From contig NZ_LGDV01000257.1 of the NCBI RefSeq assembly GCF_001280015.1, positions 1-12,842 of the forward strand: a stretch of DNA of 12,842 bases, given 5' to 3'. This document shows, one piece after another, positions 1 through 4,904 of the stretch (its first letter is position 1; the number at the start of each line of letters is the position of its first letter). Below the pieces are notes generated by a model. The model saw only the letters and a list, made by a program, of their open reading frames with translations, did no database searches and was not told the DNA's origin. The stretch is from Streptomyces sp. MMG1121 (GTDB taxonomy: Bacteria > Actinomycetota > Actinomycetes > Streptomycetales > Streptomycetaceae). Made by a program: the position numbers and the translations under genes.

Positions 1-105
1 GCGTTTCCCTTTCCGGCGGTTCCGACTCTATCAGATCCTTTCGGCGTCTGACCCCCAGTCAGCGGGGTTTGTCTTCCCGGCCGTTGGGCCGTTCCGACGA
101 GTGAG

Positions 106-135
106 ACTTTAGCGGATTCCTTGCCCCCGAGCTAA
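106..135 (-). promoter_or_regulatory. Probable second rRNA promoter (-10 TAAAGT)
   Basis: TAAAGT on the minus strand (111-106) is a good -10. The best -35 at 18 bp is TTAGCT (135-130), which is weak. The 10-mer AGGAATCCGC on the minus strand occurs just upstream of this -10 (121-112) and again at 168-159, 47 bp away, suggesting a duplicated promoter-associated block. Confidence 0.5.
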
Positions 136-143
136 TCGGGGGC
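123..143. repeat. Perfect 8-bp stem, 5-base loop hairpin in the rRNA leader region
   Basis: GCCCCCGA (123-130) and TCGGGGGC (136-143) are exact reverse complements around a 5-base loop. Transcripts starting near 283 would carry it, just upstream of the TAAAGT promoter. It could be a weak terminator or attenuator, a processing signal, or simply stable leader structure. Confidence 0.6.
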
Positions 144-289
144 GGCGTCCTTTCGAACGCGGATTCCTCAATTTCGCAAATACGCACGCCAAAACAGTCG
201 ACGCCGGGGCGCCGATGAGTGGCGGGGACTTGCGGAATGGCTGTCCGGGGACCGACCGGAGTCGGCGCTCACGTCGGACAACTCGGAGA

Positions 290-318
290 ACACTACGTAG
301 CGAGGTGAGGTGTGTCAA
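290..318 (-). promoter_or_regulatory. Consensus vegetative promoter (-35 TTGACA, 17 bp, -10 TAGTGT)
   Basis: The minus strand has TTGACA at 318-313 and TAGTGT at 295-290, with exactly 17 bases between them. This is the optimal layout for the principal sigma factor HrdB. Transcription would begin near 283 and run left, away from proC. It lies about 40 bp beyond the proC stop codon and is most simply the farthest-upstream promoter of the rRNA operon. Confidence 0.75.
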
Positions 319-357
319 CTCTCCGCCGTGGAGCACTCCGGAGGGTGTACCGAGGGT

Positions 358-1170
358 TCAGTCCTTCTTGCCGGAGGCGAGTTCGCGGCTGCGGTCGCGG
401 GCGGCTTCGAGGGCGGCGATGAGGGCGGCGCGGACGCCGTGGTTCTCCAGTTCGCGGATGGCGTTGATCGTCGTACCGGCCGGGGAGGTGACGTTCTCGC
501 GGAGCCTGACGGGGTGCTCGCCGCTGTCGCGGAGCATCACGGCGGCGCCGATCGCGGACTGGACGATGAGGTCGTGGGCCTTGTCGCGGGGCAGGCCGAG
601 CAGGATGCCGGCGTCGGTCATGGCCTCGACCAGGTAGAAGAAGTACGCCGGGCCGGAGCCGGACAGGGCGGTGCAGGCGTCCTGCTGGGACTCGGGGACG
701 CGCAGTGTCTTGCCGACGGCGCCGAAGATCTCCTCGGCGTGCGCGACATGTGCCTCCGTGGCATGGGTGCCGGCGGAGATGACCGACATGGCCTCGTCGA
801 CGAGGGCGGGGGTGTTGGTCATGACGCGGACGACCGGGGTGCCCGCGGCCAGCCGCTCCTCGAAGAAGGAGGTGGGGATGCCGGCGGCGCCGCTGATGAC
901 CAGGCGGTCGGCGGGGAGGTGGGGGGCCAGTTCGTCCAGGAGCGTGCCCATGTCCTGCGGCTTGACCGTGAGGATCAGGGTGTCGGCGGTCTTGGCGGCC
1001 TCGGCGTTGGTGACCGGGGTGACTCCGTGGCGGGTGCGGAGTTCTTCGGCTCGCTCGGGGCGGCGGGCCGTGACCAGGAGGTCGGCGGGGGCCCAGCCGG
1101 CGCGGATCATTCCGCTGAGCAGGGCTTCGCCGATCTTGCCGGTGCCGAGGACTGCGACTTTCTGGCTCAT
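358..1170 (-). CDS. proC: Pyrroline-5-carboxylate reductase
   Basis: This enzyme makes the last step of proline synthesis: NAD(P)H-dependent reduction of 1-pyrroline-5-carboxylate to L-proline in the cytosol. The protein has 270 residues, the family's usual length. The N-terminal Rossmann fold carries GTGKIG (9-14), and VKPQ follows (69-72). The helical dimerisation domain has ALSGSGPAY (168-176) and the family signature beginning TSPAGTT (228-234). The usual MPNTP substrate-loop motif reads MTNTP (117-121), a small deviation. The ATG at 1170 puts the nucleotide-binding strand at residue 4, as expected. No clear Shine-Dalgarno sequence precedes it. It follows the ABC permease by 75 bp on the same strand, so cotranscription is possible. 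No strong terminator follows before the rRNA promoter. Identification is secure. Confidence 0.96.
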   Translation of the reverse strand: MSQKVAVLGTGKIGEALLSGMIRAGWAPADLLVTARRPERAEELRTRHGVTPVTNAEAAKTADTLILTVKPQDMGTLLDELAPHLPADRLVISGAAGIPTSFFEERLAAGTPVVRVMTNTPALVDEAMSVISAGTHATEAHVAHAEEIFGAVGKTLRVPESQQDACTALSGSGPAYFFYLVEAMTDAGILLGLPRDKAHDLIVQSAIGAAVMLRDSGEHPVRLRENVTSPAGTTINAIRELENHGVRAALIAALEAARDRSRELASGKKD

Positions 1171-1245
1171 GAAGGTCAGTCTGGCACCGGGGTGTGGGGG
1201 GTGGGCGTGGTTGTCCGGTGGGCGGACTCGCCGCCGGCAGGGGAC

Positions 1246-2013
1246 TCAGGGCGTACGGCGGCGCAGTGTCGCGGCTCCCAGTGCCAGCACCAGGAACGCG
1301 CAGCCCGCCACGATCAGGACGTCCCGCACGAAGGTGGCGGTCATGTCGGTGTGGTGCAGGACCTGGTTCATGCCGTCGACGGCGTAGGACATGGGGAGGA
1401 CGTCGGAGACGGCGCTCAGGACGGGGTGCATGTCGGAGCGGGGGGTGAACAGGCCGCAGAGGAGGAGCTGGGGGAAGATCACCGCCGGCATGAACTGCAC
1501 CGCCTGGAACTCCGAGGCCGCGAAGGCCGAGACGAAGAGGCCGAGGGCCGTGCCGAGCAGGGCGTCGAGGAGGGCGACGAGCAGGAGCAGCCAGGGGGAG
1601 CCCGTCACGTCCAGGCCCAGGAACCAGACCGCCAGGCCCGTGGCCAGGGCCGACTGGACGATGGCGATGGCGCCGAAGGCGAGGGCGTAGCCGGCGATCA
1701 GGTCCGCCTTGCCGAGGGGCAGGGCGAGGAGGCGTTCGAGGGTGCCCGAGGTGCGTTCGCGCAGGGTGGCGATGGACGTGACCAGGAACATCGTGATCAG
1801 CGGGAAGATGCCGAGCAGGGAGGCGCCGATGTTGTCGAAGGTGCGGGGGCTCGCGTCGAAGACGTAGCGCAGCAGGACCAGCATCAGGCAGGGGATGAGG
1901 ATCATCAGCGCGATCGTGCGCGGGTCGTGGCGCAGCTGGCGCAGGACCCGGGCCGCGGTGGCGGTGGTGCGGGAGGCGTTGAGCGCACCGGTCGCGGGGG
2001 TGGTCGTACTCAT
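1246..2013 (-). CDS. ABC-2 type transporter permease (DrrB-like)
   Basis: This is the membrane half of a drug- or lipid-type ABC exporter. The 255-residue protein has a cytoplasmic N-terminal stretch followed by about six hydrophobic segments. The first begins at ALMILIPCLMLVLLRYVF. The loop ERTSGTLERLLALPL is typical of ABC-2 permeases of the daunorubicin-resistance (DrrB) type. The open frame continues upstream to 2880, but the ATG at 2013 is preferred. It overlaps the ATPase stop by four bases (ATGA), giving translational coupling, and places the first membrane helix near residue 35. The protein would pair with the ATPase encoded just upstream. The substrate cannot be told from sequence. 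Confidence 0.92.
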   Translation of the reverse strand: MSTTTPATGALNASRTTATAARVLRQLRHDPRTIALMILIPCLMLVLLRYVFDASPRTFDNIGASLLGIFPLITMFLVTSIATLRERTSGTLERLLALPLGKADLIAGYALAFGAIAIVQSALATGLAVWFLGLDVTGSPWLLLLVALLDALLGTALGLFVSAFAASEFQAVQFMPAVIFPQLLLCGLFTPRSDMHPVLSAVSDVLPMSYAVDGMNQVLHHTDMTATFVRDVLIVAGCAFLVLALGAATLRRRTP

Positions 2014-2843
2014 CGGGTCGGCTCCTGGGTGCGGTGTGCGGCGGCGGCTTCGTCGACGAGGTGGAGGAAGGCGGCTTCGACCGTGTCGGTGCCGGTGCGG
2101 GTGCGCAGGGCGTCGGGGGTGTCTCCCCCGTCCTCCGGCCGGGAGGTGCCTCCGGCGAGGATCTCGCCCTCCCGCATGAGGAGGAGGCGGTGGCAGCGCT
2201 CGGCCTCGTCCATGACGTGGGAGGAGACGAGGAGGGTGGCGCCGCGGGTGGCGGCGAGGTCGTGGAAGAGGTTCCACAGGTCGCGGCGGAGGACGGGGTC
2301 GAGGCCGACCGTCGGTTCGTCCAGGACGAGGAGTTCGGGGGTGCCGAGCAGGGCGACGGCCAGGGAGACGCGGCCGCGCTGACCGCCGGAGAGGTTGCCG
2401 GCGAGGGCGTCGGCGTGGCTGGTGAGGTCGACGTCGGCCATGGCCCGGGTGACGTGTTCGTGCCGGCGCTCGGCGGCGGCGCGGCCGGGGTCGAGGATCG
2501 CGGCGAAGTACTCGAGGTTCTGCCGGACGGTCAGGTCGTTGTAGACGGAGGGGGCCTGGGTGACGTAGCCGATGCGGCTGCGCAGGGTGGGGTGGCCGGA
2601 CGGGTGGCCGAGGACGTTCAGGGTGCCGGTGACCTTGGCCTGGGTGCCGAGGATGGCGCGCATGAGGGTCGATTTGCCGCAGCCGGAGGGGCCGAGGAGG
2701 CCGGTGATCTGGCCGCGCGGGACGGTGAAGCGGAGGTGGTGCAGGACGGTGCGGGGGCCGCGGGCGACGGTGAGGTCGTCGGCATGGATGGCCGGGGTGG
2801 TGGGGACGGGCTGGAGGGGTGGCTCCGGCGCGTAATTCATCAT
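2010..2843 (-). CDS. ABC transporter ATP-binding protein (DrrA-like)
   Basis: This 277-residue nucleotide-binding subunit powers the exporter formed with the overlapping permease. Visible motifs are Walker A GPSGCGKST (51-59), the Q-loop glutamine (Q96), signature LSGGQ (151-155), Walker B LLVLDEP (171-177) and the switch histidine in SSHV (H209). All catalytic residues are present. Residues about 231-242 (GGTSRPEDGGDT) look like an inserted low-complexity segment between GEILA and PDALRTR; the DNA there is dense in inverted repeats. Two adjacent ATG codons (2843 and 2840) could start the gene. No Shine-Dalgarno precedes them, so a leaderless transcript is possible. A 7+7 bp palindrome covers the start. 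The substrate is unknown. Confidence 0.94.
   Translation of the reverse strand: MMNYAPEPPLQPVPTTPAIHADDLTVARGPRTVLHHLRFTVPRGQITGLLGPSGCGKSTLMRAILGTQAKVTGTLNVLGHPSGHPTLRSRIGYVTQAPSVYNDLTVRQNLEYFAAILDPGRAAAERRHEHVTRAMADVDLTSHADALAGNLSGGQRGRVSLAVALLGTPELLVLDEPTVGLDPVLRRDLWNLFHDLAATRGATLLVSSHVMDEAERCHRLLLMREGEILAGGTSRPEDGGDTPDALRTRTGTDTVEAAFLHLVDEAAAAHRTQEPTR
2114..2153. repeat. Inverted-repeat-rich in-frame insertion within the ABC ATPase gene
   Basis: Within 40 bases there are three dyads: CGGGGG/CCCCCG (2114-2119 and 2125-2130, 5-base loop), CTCC/GGAG (2033-style spacing at 2133-2136 and 2142-2145), and GGAGG/CCTCC (2142-2146 and 2149-2153, 2-base loop). In frame they encode Gly/Pro/Ser-rich residues not expected in the ATPase fold. 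This resembles the short palindromic repeats scattered through Streptomyces genomes. Identity as a mobile repeat is inferred. Confidence 0.45.
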
Positions 2844-2852
2844 GCGATGAAT
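2835..2852. promoter_or_regulatory. Palindrome over the start of the ABC operon, candidate operator
   Basis: ATTCATC (2835-2841), four bases, then GATGAAT (2846-2852) form an exact inverted repeat spanning the ATG codons of the ATPase gene. The arms are AT-rich in a very GC-rich region. Dyads like this at start codons are typical binding sites of TetR-, MarR- or PadR-type repressors. No adjacent regulator gene is present, so the binder is unknown. Confidence 0.45.
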
Positions 2853-2931
2853 AATTGGCCCGGGTGGGCTCGGACGTCAAGTGGCGCGGCCAAGGGAGCG
2901 CAGGAGGGGGCGTTCTGGGGTGCGCAGGCGG

Positions 2932-2964
2932 CAGCGGCGGCCGGGGCAGGGCCGGCCGCCGCTG
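2932..2964. terminator. Strong hairpin terminator after the methyltransferase gene
   Basis: A perfect 13-bp stem (2932-2944 with 2952-2964) encloses a 7-base loop, flanked further out by TGCGCA on both sides (2921-2926 and 2967-2972). It begins about 22 bases downstream of the methyltransferase stop on the minus strand. There is no T-tract, as is usual for Streptomyces terminators. It should insulate the ABC operon from upstream transcription. Confidence 0.75.
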
Positions 2965-2986
2965 TGTGCGCAGGGGGACGTCGAGG

Positions 2987-3778
2987 TCAGGGCTTGGTGG
3001 CGCAGACGAGGAGCACGTCGTACGTCTCCTCGACGATCCCGTCCGGGAAGACCTTCAGCAGGTGGGCGCGCTCCTCTTCCAGGAAGGCGGTGCGGCGCTC
3101 CTCCGGCGTGACGAGAAGGAGCGAGTGGCTGCCGATGTTGCCGAGGTGGGTGTCGAGCGGGACGCGGCGGCTCCACCGGACCTTGCGGAGGGTGAGGTCC
3201 AGGCGTCCGCTGGGGTCGACCCGGTCGAGGCGCTCGGCGGCCCCGCGCTTCTCGGCGGCGATGTCCACGCCGAAGAAGCGGCCGGCGCGGTCGGTGCCCT
3301 CGGCGATCCAGTCGATGTCGAGGGCGTCGGTGTTCCACCACAGCGCCAGCGCGCCGCCGGGTCGCAGCACGCGCAGGGCCTCCGGAACCGAGTGGGCGGT
3401 GTCGGTCCAGTGCCAGGCCTGGGCGTACGTGACGAAGTCGGCGTGGGCGTCGGCGACGGGAAGGGCGTTGCCGCTGCCGCGGACGATCGGGATGTGCGGC
3501 AGCCCGCGGCGGAACTCGGCGGCCATGCCCCCGCCGGGTTCGACGGCGAGGACGTCGGCGCCGCGGGCGTGCAGCAGGGAGGTGGAGATACCGGTGCCGG
3601 CGCCGACGTCCACGACCTTGGCTCCGGTGAGCGACCGGCCGGCCAGTTCTTCGATCGCGTCGAAGAGGGCCGGGGGGTAGGAGGGGCGGTGCGCGGCGTA
3701 CTCGGCGGCGGCGGTGTTGAAGGAGCGGGCCCGGGCCGAGGGGGCGGGTGGGGTCGGTGGCGGTGGCGTCGTGGTCAT
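2987..3778 (-). CDS. Class I SAM-dependent methyltransferase (Methyltransf_11 type)
   Basis: This is a 263-residue predicted cytosolic methyltransferase of the UbiE/small-molecule type. After a Pro/Thr-rich N-terminal tail (residues 2-14) comes ARSFNTAAAEYAAHRPSYP, the usual lead-in helix of this group. Motif I VVDVGAGTG spans 55-63, with the acidic end of beta-2 at E80. AWHWTD (121-126) and LRPGG (138-142) mark the later core motifs. The C-terminal third lacks clear motifs and probably forms the substrate lid. The substrate cannot be inferred. The ATG at 3778 has no good Shine-Dalgarno and sits inside a 19-bp palindrome. It is followed by a strong terminator, so it is probably transcribed alone or with the upstream membrane gene. 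Confidence 0.9.
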   Translation of the reverse strand: MTTTPPPPTPPAPSARARSFNTAAAEYAAHRPSYPPALFDAIEELAGRSLTGAKVVDVGAGTGISTSLLHARGADVLAVEPGGGMAAEFRRGLPHIPIVRGSGNALPVADAHADFVTYAQAWHWTDTAHSVPEALRVLRPGGALALWWNTDALDIDWIAEGTDRAGRFFGVDIAAEKRGAAERLDRVDPSGRLDLTLRKVRWSRRVPLDTHLGNIGSHSLLLVTPEERRTAFLEEERAHLLKVFPDGIVEETYDVLLVCATKP

Positions 3779-3796
3779 ACGGCCATGGTGGCCGTA
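3778..3796. promoter_or_regulatory. 19-bp hyphenated palindrome at the methyltransferase start
   Basis: TACGGCCA (3778-3785) and TGGCCGTA (3789-3796) are exact reverse complements around a 3-base centre. The dyad begins at the first base of the methyltransferase start codon and covers the ribosome-binding zone. It could be a repressor operator or a hairpin in the 5' leader that limits translation. No regulator gene is adjacent. Confidence 0.4.
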
Positions 3797-3813
3797 CGGC
3801 GGAGGCGGTCGCA

Positions 3814-3827
3814 GCGGGTTTACCCGC
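3814..3827. terminator. Short hairpin after the membrane protein gene
   Basis: GCGGGT (3814-3819) and ACCCGC (3822-3827) form a 6-bp inverted repeat with a 2-base centre, ten bases downstream of the membrane-protein stop on the minus strand. The loop is very tight, so it is a weak terminator at best. It could equally be an operator upstream of the methyltransferase. Confidence 0.35.
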
Positions 3828-3836
3828 CCGGAAACC

Positions 3837-4361
3837 CTACGTGCGCCGCTTCTTCTTCGACGGGTTGCCGGTGCGGCGGGTGGCGCGGCGTTCGTATGCC
3901 TCGCGTGCCGTGTCGTACTCCTCGCGGTGCAGCTTCTCGCCCGGGGCCTCGGTGAGGGAACGGAAGAAGTAGGCGAGCAGGGAGCCGACGAAGCCGATGG
4001 CGAGCAGGCCGCGCAGGGAGGCCTGGCGCTGTGGGTCGTGGCGCTTGCCGAAGCCCTCCCAGGTGTTGCGGAAGGCGAGCGCGCTGCAGATCGCGAACAT
4101 GGCGATGACCAGCACGGTCACGAAGGAGCCGGTGTCGGCGATGCGGATGCCGTCGTAGGCGAAGCGGAGCACCAGGCAGGCGGCGACGGCCGCGGCGAGG
4201 GAGCCGACGGCGACACCGGCGCGGCGGGCCGCGTAGCCGTTGTCGTGGCTCACCCAGGAGGTGCCGAAGAAGCGCAGGGGCTCGGGGCGGGGGCCGCTGC
4301 CCGGGGCCGATCCGTCTGGGGAGCCCGCCGGGGTGTCCGGGGTGCCGGTTTCGTCGCTCAC
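3837..4361 (-). CDS. Small integral membrane protein, function unknown
   Basis: I do not recognise a named family. The 174-residue protein begins with a Pro/Gly/Ser-rich, probably disordered region (1-30). Three hydrophobic segments follow at about 47-68, 79-97 and 117-134, then a charged tail (135-174) with EKLHREEYDTAREAYERR, likely helical, ending in KKKRR. The tail and N-terminus lie on opposite sides of the membrane by helix count. The positive tail favours a cytoplasmic C-terminus. The start is a GTG at 4361. It has no Shine-Dalgarno, but CATAAT ends six bases upstream, the pattern of a leaderless Streptomyces transcript. It follows the SH3 gene by 46 bp on the same strand. Confidence 0.85.
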   Translation of the reverse strand: MSDETGTPDTPAGSPDGSAPGSGPRPEPLRFFGTSWVSHDNGYAARRAGVAVGSLAAAVAACLVLRFAYDGIRIADTGSFVTVLVIAMFAICSALAFRNTWEGFGKRHDPQRQASLRGLLAIGFVGSLLAYFFRSLTEAPGEKLHREEYDTAREAYERRATRRTGNPSKKKRRT

Positions 4362-4373
4362 GCAACGATTATG
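4362..4373 (-). promoter_or_regulatory. Probable leaderless promoter of the membrane protein gene (-10 CATAAT)
   Basis: On the minus strand CATAAT (4373-4368) matches the -10 consensus at five of six bases and lies six bases before the GTG start. This spacing would start transcription at or next to the start codon. No TTGACA-like -35 is visible. Confidence 0.45.
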
Positions 4374-4407
4374 GCGCCGGGCGGGGGCGGGCTCCGGACG
4401 GGGGCGG

Positions 4408-4725
4408 TCAGGCGCAGCGCGAGGCCACGTAGCCGTCGCTGCCGGTGTGGACGTAGGCGTCGGAGACGAACTCGCCGTTGTCGATGTTGTCCCAGATCAT
4501 CGTGGTGCCGTACGGGCCGGAGACCGTCGTGCCCGGCGTCTGGCAGAAGATCGGGACGCGGGTGCCCTCGGGCAGGACCCGGGTGATGCCGTAGTTGGTG
4601 CCCGGGCCGCTGCGGACGTTCACGCGGACGCCGGGGGCGACCGCGTAGGTGCGCACGCCCGACTCCGCCGTCACGGCATCGCCCTCGGTGCCGTTCTCGA
4701 CCTCTTCGGCGCGGTCGACATCCAT
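4408..4725 (-). CDS. Bacterial SH3-domain protein, no signal peptide
   Basis: The 105-residue protein is almost entirely one bacterial SH3 (SH3_3-like) domain. RVNVRSGPGTNYGITRVLPEG (about residues 34-54) is the classic opening of this fold, ending at YVASRC. Such domains usually bind cell-wall peptides in secreted proteins. Here the N-terminus is acidic and there is no signal sequence or lipobox, although the two cysteines (C61 and C104) could form a disulfide. The ATG at 4725 is well supported by GGGGGAGG ending six to seven bases upstream. No in-frame upstream ATG adds a leader. The gene diverges from the Ser/Thr kinase, so a shared role at the envelope is possible but unproven. A missed upstream signal peptide is unlikely given the strong ribosome site. 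Confidence 0.85.
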   Translation of the reverse strand: MDVDRAEEVENGTEGDAVTAESGVRTYAVAPGVRVNVRSGPGTNYGITRVLPEGTRVPIFCQTPGTTVSGPYGTTMIWDNIDNGEFVSDAYVHTGSDGYVASRCA

Positions 4726-4773
4726 GTGGAACCTCCCCCTTGAACCCCATGCTCGCCATGGGTGCCGGATTTC

Positions 4774-4802
4774 CCCGTAAACGGGTCACAGCACACGTGT
4801 GC
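4774..4802. promoter_or_regulatory. Two adjacent inverted repeats in the SH3/kinase divergent promoter region
   Basis: CCCGT-AA-ACGGG (4774-4785) is an exact 5+5 dyad. Eleven bases centre-to-edge further on, GCACACGTGTGC (4791-4802) is a perfect uninterrupted 12-bp palindrome. Both lie in the 179-bp gap between the divergent genes, 49-77 bp upstream of the SH3 start and over 100 bp upstream of the kinase start. They are good operator candidates; the regulator is unknown. Confidence 0.45.
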
Positions 4803-4856
4803 GCGACTCGCGCGCGAAGGCTAGCAAGCCGCCTCTGTCCCGCACGAGTCATCGAC

Positions 4857-4862
4857 TAGGCT
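4857..4862 (+). promoter_or_regulatory. Possible -10 element of the kinase gene (TAGGCT)
   Basis: TAGGCT fits the Streptomyces -10 pattern TAGNNT and would give a 5' leader of about 35 bases before the ATG at 4905. The best -35 region at 17 bp (TCTGTC) is poor, so the promoter may be activator-dependent. Confidence 0.35.
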
Positions 4863-4904
4863 CCGTGGGTCGCGCGCGCGGACGAACAGCACGGGGGTGG
4901 TCCC

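Larger units (their letters stand above)
1..318 (-). promoter_or_regulatory. Tandem promoter/leader region of a ribosomal RNA operon (16S lies off the left edge)
   Basis: No protein gene is supported in these bases. Read on the minus strand, the stretch near positions 44-10 (GGATCTGATAGAGTCGGA followed by GCCGGAAAGGG) matches, as I remember it, the repeated motif found upstream of 16S rRNA genes in Streptomyces. Three promoter-like elements point left: TTGACA with TAGTGT (290-318), TAAAGT (106-111) and TAGAGT (25-30). Streptomyces rRNA operons are known to have several tandem promoters over a few hundred bases, which fits. The 16S gene itself is not in the window. The assignment rests on recalled similarity plus the promoter layout. 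Confidence 0.75.

Noticed and set aside
123..143. Riboswitch for the leader region
   Set aside because: Only a single simple hairpin is visible, no conserved aptamer core is recognised, and the next gene on that strand is expected to be rRNA.
1..357. Small protein gene in the left region
   Set aside because: The short minus-strand frame at 109-336 is Arg-rich and overlaps the TTGACA/TAGTGT promoter and leader hairpin; no ribosome site or family resemblance.
310..2382. Long plus-strand open frame of 690 codons
   Set aside because: It is antisense to proC and the ABC genes, is Gly/Glu/Arg-rich low-complexity, and shows no family motif; a GC-rich shadow frame.
2014..2880. N-terminal extension of the permease reading frame up to 2880
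   Set aside because: The extension is Arg/Pro-rich and lies out of frame across the ATPase gene, whose motifs are intact; the ATGA overlap start at 2013 explains the gene.
1246..3778. ABC exporter plus methyltransferase as part of an antibiotic biosynthetic or resistance cluster
   Set aside because: A strong terminator separates them, no biosynthetic enzymes are nearby, and the surrounding genes are core metabolism.
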